Of a stretch of DNA of 64,000 nt, positions 43,890-51,792 are shown in pieces. Numbering within the stretch: the stretch's first letter is position 1; each line of letters starts with the position of its first letter. The position numbers and the translations under genes are program-made. The notes beneath the pieces were generated by a model. That model did no database searches and had not been told where the DNA came from. It saw only the letters and a list, made by a program, of their open reading frames with translations. This DNA is from an uncultured Desulfobulbaceae bacterium (GTDB taxonomy: Bacteria; Desulfobacterota; Desulfobulbia; Desulfobulbales; BM004): the NCBI GenBank assembly GCA_947259115.1, contig CAMYKS010000018.1, forward strand, positions 1 through 64,000, written 5' to 3'.

Positions 43890-45265
43890 GATAAATCCCT
43901 TTCTGTTGTATCATTATTTTTAGGAGATAATACCGGTGCAGATGTTGCCCCTTTACCGATAAGGCGCTCAATTTCGATTCTGCTATTTTCCTGTTCTAGA
44001 AGCAGATTGAGATGGGTTCTGCGGGTATCAATCCAGGTCCTCTGTGCGTCCAATAGGCTGAGGATATCTAACTCGCCTGCATTATATGCCTTGTTGATTG
44101 ATTCATAGGCATTTTGTGCTACAGGAAGCACTCGAGACTCCAGTGATTGAACAGCTTTCCTGGAAGAAACCAGGGTTTGCCAAGCCTCTTGCAGTTCTGT
44201 ATAAAGGTCCAGTAGTTCAGCCTCATTTTCATAATGCACCTTGCGGGACAGAGCTTTTGCTTCAGCAATGCCTCCCTGGTTTCTATTAAATAAAGGAAGT
44301 GGAATACTTATCCCCAGGAAAAAAGCATGGTCGTTGGTTTCATTAAAATGTTGAATACCGCCTGCCAGTTCCAAGTCAGAAGCTTTTTCTGCCACGGCCA
44401 GATTAAGATTGGCATCAGCCCCAGCTAATTGTGCCTCCATGAGATACCATGCAGGGCTCTGCTTAATAGCTTCTTTCAGCTCCTGTTCCGTAAAATCTGG
44501 GACAGGTTTATATTGGGCTGAGATTTTTGAAAAACGAGGAAATTGTGCCCCCCATGACGAAGCTAAAATATACTTTGCTGCCTCAAGTTCTCTTCTGGTC
44601 TGTTCGATTTCGACTTCCGCCATTGCCAGTTCTACTTGACTTTTAGTAAGATCAAGAGGCGAGGTGTCACCAACTTTAACCCGCTTGACAATAACTTCAT
44701 GTATCTTGCTGATAAGTTCTACCTGCTCCTCCTGAAGACTCAATAGTTCTTGTAAAGTAAAAACTTTAACAAAACGTTTCTCGACCTGAGCCTTGATTTC
44801 GATAATTTCTATCTGGTGCTCAAGGTCGGCGATTCTAATTGCAGCCTCAGCTTCGCTAACCCGTTTGTTGATTTTTCCGCCAAGTTGAAACTCCTGGCTG
44901 ATGCCTACCCGGCTGGACATGGCATCGGTTCCAGAATAATCTCCTGAGCCACCAAATTCTTCAATTTCTCCGAACAAGGCCGGGTTAGCAGGCAAGCCAG
45001 CCTGTTGTGCTTTTCCTTGTCTGGCTATTATTTCATGCCAGGTTGCACCTAGAGATGGATGGTTATTAATAGCTGTTTCCAAGGCCCAGTCAAGAGTGAG
45101 CGGATCGGCAGGCTTTTCGAGTTTTGCTGGAGTCTCTCCAGTTAAAGTGTATTGCGGCTGAACAAGCTCTGCACTTGAAGAAGCGGCCAAACAATTATTT
45201 GGCATAGTGTATTCAGCCATAAAAAGTGTCATGGTTAAAGACACCCATAGAACCGAAAATTTCAT
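43886..45265 (-). CDS. TolC/CzcC-type outer-membrane channel
   Basis: The 459-residue protein has a signal peptide and two OEP repeats: LDWALETAINNHPSLGATWHE in the first half and the coiled helices with LTKSQVELAMAEVEIEQTRREL, then LGISIPLPLFNRNQGGIAEA. The latter is the typical signature of CzcC-like channels. It forms the outer exit of the RND pump. It overlaps the adaptor gene by 4 bases and is the first clearly linked gene of the pump operon. Confidence 0.9.
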   Translation of the reverse strand: MKFSVLWVSLTMTLFMAEYTMPNNCLAASSSAELVQPQYTLTGETPAKLEKPADPLTLDWALETAINNHPSLGATWHEIIARQGKAQQAGLPANPALFGEIEEFGGSGDYSGTDAMSSRVGISQEFQLGGKINKRVSEAEAAIRIADLEHQIEIIEIKAQVEKRFVKVFTLQELLSLQEEQVELISKIHEVIVKRVKVGDTSPLDLTKSQVELAMAEVEIEQTRRELEAAKYILASSWGAQFPRFSKISAQYKPVPDFTEQELKEAIKQSPAWYLMEAQLAGADANLNLAVAEKASDLELAGGIQHFNETNDHAFFLGISIPLPLFNRNQGGIAEAKALSRKVHYENEAELLDLYTELQEAWQTLVSSRKAVQSLESRVLPVAQNAYESINKAYNAGELDILSLLDAQRTWIDTRRTHLNLLLEQENSRIEIERLIGKGATSAPVLSPKNNDTTERDLS

Positions 45266-45429
45266 AAATATATACCTCAGTTATACTTTACTGTGTCTGC
45301 CGTGTATCACGAAAAGCTGTGGCAGTAACAGATAAGCTTGGAGTAAAAACAAGCTTAACCAGAAGTGTTAGGCATGTAGCAACTACATGCAGCATTTCAT
45401 TCTTGAATGGAAAAACTACTTGCGAGGTT

Positions 45430-45885
45430 TCAAATCAGAAGCACAGTTGTACTGATAAAGCCAAGAGGTGCTGGAAAGGAGGTCCTACTTTTAAGGTATG
45501 AGTTAAGAATTGTAGATTGAACAACTTGGTAGGGGGAAAAATATATGCTCTCTTCTCCGACTAACGGCGGGGAATATACTATAATTTCTGTTTTGGCCAG
45601 GAGCACTTTCTCGGAGGGAGAGAACAATTCTTCTTCTGAGTCACAGTTTGCAAGAATATCCAGGCAATCGCCATGATGATCCTCGCTGGAATAGGCTGAA
45701 CTCAATGATTGAGATTGTTGGATTAACAGAGTCTCGGCACAGAAATCAGATGATATTTCTAGATGTCCATCGGTGCCAAAGCAAAGATTAAGGTGCATGT
45801 CCTCAGGAAGGGCATACACAGTAGTTGCCTGCAGTAAAAGTAGCAGAGCAATCAATGGCCGAATTTTTTTTATCAATCGTCTCAT
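45430..45885 (-). CDS. Exported cysteine-containing protein upstream of the RND operon
   Basis: The 151-residue product starts with a basic segment and a signal peptide ending VYA. It has four cysteines in the mature part (LNLCFG, DFCAE, GDCLDILANC) and a His pair in EDHHGDC. Small secreted proteins with this pattern are often found in front of CzcCBA-like operons. It may bind metal. An in-frame TTG three codons earlier is an alternative start. Confidence 0.65.
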   Translation of the reverse strand: MRRLIKKIRPLIALLLLLQATTVYALPEDMHLNLCFGTDGHLEISSDFCAETLLIQQSQSLSSAYSSEDHHGDCLDILANCDSEEELFSPSEKVLLAKTEIIVYSPPLVGEESIYFSPYQVVQSTILNSYLKSRTSFPAPLGFISTTVLLI

Positions 45886-46074
45886 AAAATCCAATTGTTG
45901 TTTAAAAACACTGTAACCTCAATAAAACGTATTAATTCTAATAAGCATCAATCATACAGATAACAAGATTTATGCCAGAAATATATTTTTATTCTATAAA
46001 AGCAGAATTGCTGTGTGAAATAAAATGGTTATATGGGGCGCTGGCCCTTTAAAAAGTTTTACGAAAATTCATGT

Positions 46075-46590
46075 TTATTTCTCAGCCAGTAGCTGGTCCA
46101 GGCGGGCTTGCAGTTTTATAAGTTTGGCATCGAAGCTTGTTGTGTTTAAGAGATCAAAAAACTGTATCTTCCCTTTATCATCAATAATCAGATTTGACCC
46201 GATAGCGACTTCTGAACGTGAGAGATCCGGCAACAGGTTTGGTGGCGAATAACTTGCGGCGACCTCTCCCTTGAGATCCAGCAGGACCGGGAAAGTAAAT
46301 CCTCTCTTACTGGACCATCTAGCCGCCACTTCTTTGCTTTCTTTTACATCGATGATGAGAACCTGGACATTCCGATCCTTATGTTCTTTCCAGAGTGCTT
46401 CAAGATGCGGAGCCTCCGCATTACAGAATGGTCACCAGCTTGTTGCAAAGTGGATGACGACGAAATTGTCGAGCAGATCGGCAAGGGCTACATTCCCACC
46501 CTGTAGGGTTTCCAGATTGAATGCAGGGGCAGTTTCTCCAATTTTAGGCTGCGGGAGTTCCTCAGCAAAGCCGCTTACTGGAAAAGTCAT
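46075..46590 (-). CDS. TlpA-like thioredoxin selenoprotein with UPFC motif (in-frame UGA at 46432-46434)
   Basis: The frame encodes a thioredoxin domain: GETAPAFNLETLQGG, VVIHFATSW, then UGA, then PFCNAEAPHLEALW. The UGA replaces the first cysteine of the expected WCxxC, giving WUPFC. After it the frame continues with LIIDVKESKEVAARW and the C-terminal strands. A perfect hairpin, TGCGGA/TCCGCA with loop GGC, begins 11 bases after the UGA. An ATG with a GAGG site lies at 46646-46648. It would give a fine signal peptide if one extra T after it were absent, so the coordinate uses the first in-frame ATG. The true start is probably upstream, through a frameshift or sequence error. Confidence 0.8.
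46406..46420 (-). promoter_or_regulatory. Candidate bSECIS hairpin of the TlpA-like selenoprotein
   Basis: Six paired bases (TGCGGA with TCCGCA) around the loop GGC, starting 11 bases after the UGA on the coding strand. Bacterial SECIS elements lie within the coding sequence just after the UGA and usually have a G in the apical loop, as here. Confidence 0.75.
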
Positions 46591-46739
46591 AAGGAGCAGC
46601 AGAAGTATAAGAACATTATTTTTAAAAGAAAAAAATCGATTACGACATAGTCGTTATCCTCGCTTGAAAACTGTTAAAAGTGAATAGTAACTGAGACAAT
46701 TTTAATTAGTCACAGATACACACCCATAAATAAACCTTT

Positions 46740-47588
46740 TCATATATTTTTGTTCTTTTCTTTTCCAGATGGTTCACGCCCGCTCCGGTTAATAGGATAC
46801 GCACCAGGATCACCGACGAAAGGTAACGCTAACAACCAAGGAAGTGTAAGTCGTTTCTGGTCACGGAACTGTGAAAGACCAATTGTCATTTCTTCATGAC
46901 CAGCCGCTGGTTGAGCTCTGTATGTTCCAAACAGCCTGTCCCACCAAGGAAAATTAAAACCGAAGTTACTGTTTGTTTCTCTGATGACAACTGAATGATG
47001 TACTCGATGCATGTCTGGAGTTACCACAATAAGGCGAAGCAATCTGTCAACACCAGAAGGCATATGGATATTTCCATGATTAAACATTGAGGTTCCATTG
47101 AGAAGAACTTCAAAAAGGATTACGGCGAGAACTGGAGGACCAATAATTACAACTGTGGCTATTTTAATACCCATGGACAACATGACCTCTATGGGATGAA
47201 ATCTTAGTCCCGTTGTTACATCTACATCAAGATCTGCGTGGTGCATCATATGGAGACGCCAGAAAACCGGGACCGCATGAAACATTACATGTTGGAAATA
47301 GATGATAAGATCAAAGGTTAGGACTGCTATCAAAATTTTGATGGGATACGGAAGGGAGATCTGGTTAAGTATTCCGACTGAGGCTTGACTAGCTGCAAAG
47401 GAGGCGGCAAGAACAGGGAAAATTCCTCTTACAACTGCGGTTCCCAGAACAGTAATACTTATATTGCTGAACCAGCGAACGGTTTTTGAAGTGGTGAATT
47501 GGCGCCGGGGTGACAGAAATTCCCAAATCGCAACAGCAACAAAGATACCGAAAAAAGCTGTAAGCCTTACGGATACCTCATTAATCAT
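46740..47588 (-). CDS. Sterol desaturase/fatty acid hydroxylase superfamily membrane protein
   Basis: The 282-residue membrane protein has the di-iron histidine clusters of the superfamily: FQHVMFH, HMMHHADLD and HRVHHSVV, spread between four or so membrane helices, with NFGFNFPWWDRLFGTY near the end. These enzymes oxidise lipid carbons at a di-iron site. Finding one in a selenium/sulfur redox operon is unexpected. It lies 3 bases after the thioredoxin-like gene, so co-transcription is clear, but the lipid substrate is unknown. Confidence 0.88.
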   Translation of the reverse strand: MINEVSVRLTAFFGIFVAVAIWEFLSPRRQFTTSKTVRWFSNISITVLGTAVVRGIFPVLAASFAASQASVGILNQISLPYPIKILIAVLTFDLIIYFQHVMFHAVPVFWRLHMMHHADLDVDVTTGLRFHPIEVMLSMGIKIATVVIIGPPVLAVILFEVLLNGTSMFNHGNIHMPSGVDRLLRLIVVTPDMHRVHHSVVIRETNSNFGFNFPWWDRLFGTYRAQPAAGHEEMTIGLSQFRDQKRLTLPWLLALPFVGDPGAYPINRSGREPSGKEKNKNI

Positions 47589-47591
47589 AAT

Positions 47592-48020
47592 TCAGCCTGC
47601 ATCTCCGGAAAACTCCTTCTCCTTTAGAGCTTTTTCAATGGCTGCCTCAAGTTCTGTTGGGTGTGGTACGGTTGTAAAGGTTACTTCTCCGTTTATAAGG
47701 ATAGTCGGTACTTTCAGCATCTTCCCTGCCTTTTCACATAAAGTCAAAAAATACCTGGCGTCCTTCTCGTCCCCTTGCCTGATTACTGTGCGAATATCGA
47801 TCAGACCTTCGAATTTTTCAGCAATCATATCTACAGTGTTAATCGCAAAATCATAGAGGACACAGTGGACACGTTCGCAGATTATTTCGACAAGAACGGG
47901 TGCTTTTCCTGTGGCTACCCGTGGCTGAATAGGCTCATAAAGATCATCTGGTATGCTATGCGTTTTACAACCGGAAGATTCTTCACTAAGTACTTCAATT
48001 TCTAGATCCTTTTTAGACAT
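47592..48020 (-). CDS. Thioredoxin-like protein with a CxxxxC pair
   Basis: The 142-residue protein has an N-terminal tail with one cysteine, then a thioredoxin-type fold: VLVEIICERVHCVLYDFAI (CxxxxC), later the cis-proline segment LKVPTILINGEVTFTTVPHP and a closing helix. It probably works as a soluble thiol carrier in the cytoplasm since no signal peptide is seen. Its spacing to the DsrE gene (32 bases) and to the desaturase-family gene (3 bases) shows membership in the selenium operon. Confidence 0.75.
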   Translation of the reverse strand: MSKKDLEIEVLSEESSGCKTHSIPDDLYEPIQPRVATGKAPVLVEIICERVHCVLYDFAINTVDMIAEKFEGLIDIRTVIRQGDEKDARYFLTLCEKAGKMLKVPTILINGEVTFTTVPHPTELEAAIEKALKEKEFSGDAG

Positions 48021-48052
48021 TGGATATGACCTCTTTTTATCTTATTTTTCGA

Positions 48053-48412
48053 TTACCAGGTAATTGATTCCCGGTCTGCCATTTCAGCAGCAATTGTCGG
48101 GATATGAATTATCTTGACACCTTCAACAAGTTCATCTTCGGAAATATTGTAGGTTTTGGCGCAGGCGCCACATAAATACATCGGAACTTTTTCCTCGAGC
48201 AAGATAGGGAAAAGGTCTCTGACAGGGGCAAAATTTCTTCCTTCGATGGTTTCGGCCACACCTTTCTTGGCTAAATGAGCGCCTTCAAAAATATAAAATA
48301 TAACCAAATCAGCATTTTCACTGAGAAGAGATACAGCAAGTGCAACAGCAGCGTTTGCCCTGTCCTGGTCATCGGTGGAATGGGTGATAATCAAAACATA
48401 TTTTTTGTTCAT
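48053..48412 (-). CDS. DsrE-family sulfur-carrier protein
   Basis: The 119-residue protein has a DsrE/TusD-like fold: VLIITHSTDDQDRANAAVALAVSL at the start, DLVIFYIFEGAHLAKKG, and the cysteine segment MYLCGACAKTYNI with two cysteines where family members carry a persulfide. It should accept and pass sulfane sulfur in the cytoplasm. It lies 20 bases after a second, longer DsrE-like gene, and the two may form a heteromer as TusBCD and DsrEFH do. Confidence 0.85.
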   Translation of the reverse strand: MNKKYVLIITHSTDDQDRANAAVALAVSLLSENADLVIFYIFEGAHLAKKGVAETIEGRNFAPVRDLFPILLEEKVPMYLCGACAKTYNISEDELVEGVKIIHIPTIAAEMADRESITW

Positions 48413-48432
48413 GTGTATCTCCTTTATTGAAA

Positions 48433-48852
48433 TTAAAAAACTAAATTCATGTCAGCTTTCATGACAATATCAGTGTAATAGGTTTCGGGGTCTGCAAGGG
48501 TGACACCTTCGATGAAGTCATCATCTTCAAATTCAAAAACACTTTTATTGAGTGGACAGGCCAGAAGCCTAGCCCCCTCCATGTGCAGCATGAGCAGCAT
48601 GTCTTCCGGCATTGGCAGGTTCATTGCTTCCATGCGGGCCATTACTTTCTGCTGTTCTTCCTCCGGCTGGTCGGGCAAGCATTTAAGGTCGTTAATTTTT
48701 TCTTTATGCACCGCGTTGATGCCTCGTGATCCGAAAAAAACGGTTACCTCAGCTCCGGCTCGCTGTAAGCTCAAAGCGGTCATCAGGCCGTTGAATACCT
48801 GGCAAAGTTCATCGTGAAAAATCATAATAGATGCATTTTTGTGTTCACTCAT
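48433..48852 (-). CDS. DsrE2-like protein
   Basis: The 139-residue protein has IMIFHDELCQVFNGLMTALSLQRAGAEVTVFFG, typical of the longer DsrE-like (DsrE2/peroxiredoxin-like) group, and a second cysteine segment ARLLACPLNKSVF. One of the two cysteines probably carries a persulfide. It lies between the GGPU selenoprotein gene and the shorter DsrE gene with spacers of 41 and 20 bases. Confidence 0.8.
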   Translation of the reverse strand: MSEHKNASIMIFHDELCQVFNGLMTALSLQRAGAEVTVFFGSRGINAVHKEKINDLKCLPDQPEEEQQKVMARMEAMNLPMPEDMLLMLHMEGARLLACPLNKSVFEFEDDDFIEGVTLADPETYYTDIVMKADMNLVF

Positions 48853-48893
48853 GACACTTTCTCCTTATCTGAGAGACAATAAACTCAGTTTGT

Positions 48894-49211
48894 TTACTTG
48901 CCGAACAATTTACTCATAACGCCCTTTTTCCCCTCCTCCGGTTCCGGAAGTTTCAGTTGTCTACAGATTGCCACCTCAACTGTATGATCATCTATATCCT
49001 TTCCCTCTGTTATGATCGCTTCACCTACCATGATGGCTGGGGCAACCGGCAGATCCAGGGCAAAATATTCATCAGTTAGATACTCGGATTTTGGTTTTGA
49101 CATGACTTCAATTTCAATGTCATATTTATCGCCCAACCTGGGCATCATTTTGTAAAAATGTTTTCACGGGCCGCCATTCGGCTCATTCATAAAAAAATGT
49201 ACCTTCAGCAT
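48894..49211 (-). CDS. Small thioredoxin-fold selenoprotein with GGPU motif (in-frame UGA at 49164-49166)
   Basis: The 105-residue protein starts at an ATG preceded by AGGTGAC, 9 bases after the stop of the rhodanese fusion. It reads KVHFFMNEPNGGP, UGA, KHFYKMMPRLGDKY, then LPVAPAIMVGEAIITEGKD, a strand-helix-strand and cis-proline pattern of the thioredoxin fold. Sec16 takes the place of the second cysteine of a CGPC motif, while the first position is Gly. A GCCC/GGGC hairpin with loop AGGTT begins 20 bases after the UGA. Starting after the UGA would lose the first strand and the active site. I do not know a characterised family with this motif. Confidence 0.82.
49131..49143 (-). promoter_or_regulatory. 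Candidate bSECIS hairpin of the GGPU selenoprotein
   Basis: GCCC pairs with GGGC around AGGTT, beginning 20 bases after the UGA; a T-G pair can extend it by one. The loop contains GG. It is the weakest stem of the five, but its position and loop agree with the others. Confidence 0.65.
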
Positions 49212-49220
49212 ATTGTCACC

Positions 49221-50957
49221 TCATCTTCGTAATACTTTTTGCATGTGAATAATGAAATCTTTCGGCTTCATGAATTCAACCAGGCGTAGATCATGACGCT
49301 CCTGTCCGTTACCATCCAAAAACACCACTGTTGGAACTCCTTTAACATTATAGTCCTGCAAAAGTTTCTGATATTCAGGATTATCGTCAGTGGTCAGATC
49401 AACCTTTACCATCAGGAACTGTTTAGATTCAGCTAACACTTTTGGGTCATGAAAAGTTATTTCATCCAGTTCCCTACATGGTGCACACCATGTAGCATAA
49501 AAATCTATAATCACTGGCTGCCCCTGCTGTCTTGCTTGTTCCATAACAGTGCCAGAGTATGTCTGCCAGGCCACACCCGGCTGACGCAGCAATGTGGAAG
49601 CGGCTAGAAAAATAGCCAAACTAATGCATAGCAAACCTATACTTTGCTTAATCCACGGGAAGCCTTTGAATGTAGCTTTGCTTTTATCAAGCCAGGCAAG
49701 ATGAATCCCTGCTGACAGGGTAATAACACAATAGAGTACTATACTGGCAGTTTTGGGCAGCAGGGGCCGGAGGAAGTAAGCAGCCATGCCGACCAGTACC
49801 CACCCCATAAGTTTTCTGATCCAGACCATCCACTCCCCTGATCGGGGAAGTTTTTCAAGTTTTCCGGAGAAAAGGGCAAGTATGAATAAAGGGAGTCCCA
49901 GCCCAAGGCTTAACGAAAAGAAAATAATAAAACCGAACCCTGGACTGCCGATGCTGGCGATCCAAGTGAGTAATCCCAGTACAAACGGGCCTATGCAGGG
50001 TGCAGCAATGATACCCAGCGTAAGTCCCATAAAGAGAGTGCCGAAATAACCGGTATAGGATTTTGAAGCAGCTTGCGTGAGACCCTGTGGCAACCGTAAT
50101 TCCCAGAGACCAAAAAGGCTTGATGAAAAGGTAAGCAAGATAACAGAGACACCCACCAGTACCCAGGCATTCTGTAACATGGCTCCCATCAGACCGCCTG
50201 TCAGGGCAGCAATGATGCCCAGGGTAGAATTTGTGATAGCAAGCCCTGCTAGATATGATAAACCGTGCGCAACAAGTTTCCCCTGACCCCGACCACTACG
50301 TCCTCCAAAATAAGAAACAGTGATGGGAATAAGAGGATAGACGCAGGGTGTCAGGTTGAGAGCCATCCCACCAATAAAAACACCTAACAGAGTCCACAGA
50401 AGTGTCATGCCGGTAGGCGCTTTGTTTTGGGGGGAGGAACTCGCTCCTTGGAATTGCAGAACATTGAGGTTTTCTGTTTTAGCAACGGGCAGACCGTTAT
50501 CATTCCATTCTGGGTAACCCTGCGGATAACGGTAAACATTTTTGTAGCCTAAAGAAACAGCCACCCGGGCTGCTGAGTCACTGCGGACTCACGTCAGGCC
50601 TGCTCAGTAGAACACCAGGGTTTTAGTTTTGTCAGGTCCAAGAAACTGTTCAAGCGCACCACGCTGGGTCATTCTGGCCAGCCAGGTCGGTTCCATAGAG
50701 AAGAAGGCGGCACCCTTGATATATCCCGCATGATATTCCCACTCCTGTCGTGTATCTACCAGGAGCAGGTTATTATCAGCCTGCTGGTAAAGTTGCCACA
50801 GTTCATCCATGTTAATGAGCTGATAGCCGCCTCTTTGGGCTTCAGCTTGGACATCAGCATTAGATGCAACTTGAGGTTTGGCTATGCATTGTTGACTGAA
50901 GAAAACACCAACTGCAAGGATAATTATTATTGATGAAATCCGGACTAATTTTCTCAT
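49221..50957 (-). CDS. Rhodanese-DsbD-thioredoxin fusion with two selenocysteines (UGA at 50604-50606 and 50589-50591)
   Basis: The frame encodes about 578 residues: a signal peptide (ending IAKP), a rhodanese domain with LLLVDTRQEWEYHAGY, a DsbD-type membrane domain with LTPCVYPL and AAPCIGP, and a C-terminal thioredoxin with FYATWCAPCREL. The rhodanese active loop reads FY-U-AGLT-U-VRSDSAARVA. Non-selenium relatives have FYC-GG-xx-C at these places, so both cysteines, including the catalytic one, are replaced (Sec118 and Sec123). Frame and homology continue across both UGA codons without a gap. Each UGA is followed by its own hairpin. The ATG at 50957 precedes the signal peptide; an in-frame TTG at 51005 is less likely. 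Confidence 0.88.
50558..50572 (-). promoter_or_regulatory. Candidate bSECIS hairpin for the second UGA of the rhodanese fusion
   Basis: CAGCC pairs with GGCTG around CGGGT, starting 16 bases after the second UGA; a G-T pair can extend the stem. The loop holds GGG. Confidence 0.7.
50574..50591 (-). promoter_or_regulatory. Candidate bSECIS hairpin for the first UGA of the rhodanese fusion
   Basis: TGAGTC pairs with GACTCA around CGCAGT, starting 12 bases after the first UGA. The second UGA forms the base of this stem, so both decoding signals overlap. Translating the second UGA must open the hairpin that served the first. Confidence 0.7.
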
Positions 50958-51008
50958 GCTGTAACTCTTTCCTTCAAAGATCGAATCATAAAATGTGGGC
51001 TTCAATCA

Positions 51009-51788
51009 TTAGCCGAAAAATGCTGACATCAAAATACGGACAGCCGCAACAGCAATTAATACTCCAAGAATTTTTCGTAATTTTACAACCGGCACCCTAT
51101 GGCTCAATATTCCACCCAGTTGAGTTGCTGGGATTACGGTGAGCACGATGGGTACAGCAAGTCGCCATTCTATTTGGCCTGTAAACGCTTTACCAAGAAA
51201 ACCTGCGGCTGAAGACAGCAGTACAATTGCCAGATTACTCCCAATGGCAATGCGGGTTGGTATGTGTACAAATGATGTCATTAAAGGAATGAGGATGAAA
51301 GAGCCACCCTGACCGACCATCCCACCAAGAACCCCAACACTCCCCGCAGTTGAAACCGCACGCCATAAGCTGAAAGAAAGATCGGTAACATCCGGCGTCT
51401 TCTTTTCTTTTGCTCTTGGCATAAGCATCAGTATTGCAGCAAAAAACGCAAGTGCTCCAAAAACCAGAAGAAGTAAATGATTTGATGCGTATCCTGATCC
51501 AGCACCTCCAAGCAATGCAGTAATAAAGATGGTCGCCCCCATCCACCCTGCAAGTCGTATAGAGACAGAATTAAAGCGTTTATGGACAACAACACCAGAA
51601 ATACAGGCGACTAGTCCCTGTACAATGGTAAGTCCTGCAACAGTATGCATGGAGAGCTGCTCAAAGCCTAATAATGGGGGCACATAAAGGAGCAAGGGTG
51701 CCATGATGATGCCGCCACCAATTCCAAGTAATCCTGAAAGGAAACCACAGATTACTCCCAGAAAAGCAATAAGCAGATAAATACCCAT
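51009..51788 (-). CDS. TauE/SafE-family membrane permease
   Basis: The 259-residue membrane protein has the two-repeat layout of the family: GVICGFLSGLLGIGGGIIMAPLL in the first repeat and GGMVGQGGSFILIPLM in the second, with about eight helices. Members export sulfite, sulfoacetate or other sulfur anions, and some move other anions. It lies 4 bases after selD and about 50 bases before the rhodanese fusion, so it probably moves the sulfur or selenium compound that this operon handles. Confidence 0.88.
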   Translation of the reverse strand: MGIYLLIAFLGVICGFLSGLLGIGGGIIMAPLLLYVPPLLGFEQLSMHTVAGLTIVQGLVACISGVVVHKRFNSVSIRLAGWMGATIFITALLGGAGSGYASNHLLLLVFGALAFFAAILMLMPRAKEKKTPDVTDLSFSLWRAVSTAGSVGVLGGMVGQGGSFILIPLMTSFVHIPTRIAIGSNLAIVLLSSAAGFLGKAFTGQIEWRLAVPIVLTVIPATQLGGILSHRVPVVKLRKILGVLIAVAAVRILMSAFFG

Positions 51789-51792
51789 GGAA

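Noticed and set aside
49221-49223. TGA at the end of the rhodanese-DsbD-thioredoxin gene as a further Sec codon, joining it in frame to the GGPU gene
   Set aside because: It lies right after the complete thioredoxin domain, and the next ATG has its own ribosome site overlapping the stop. I see no convincing SECIS-like stem in the expected distance.
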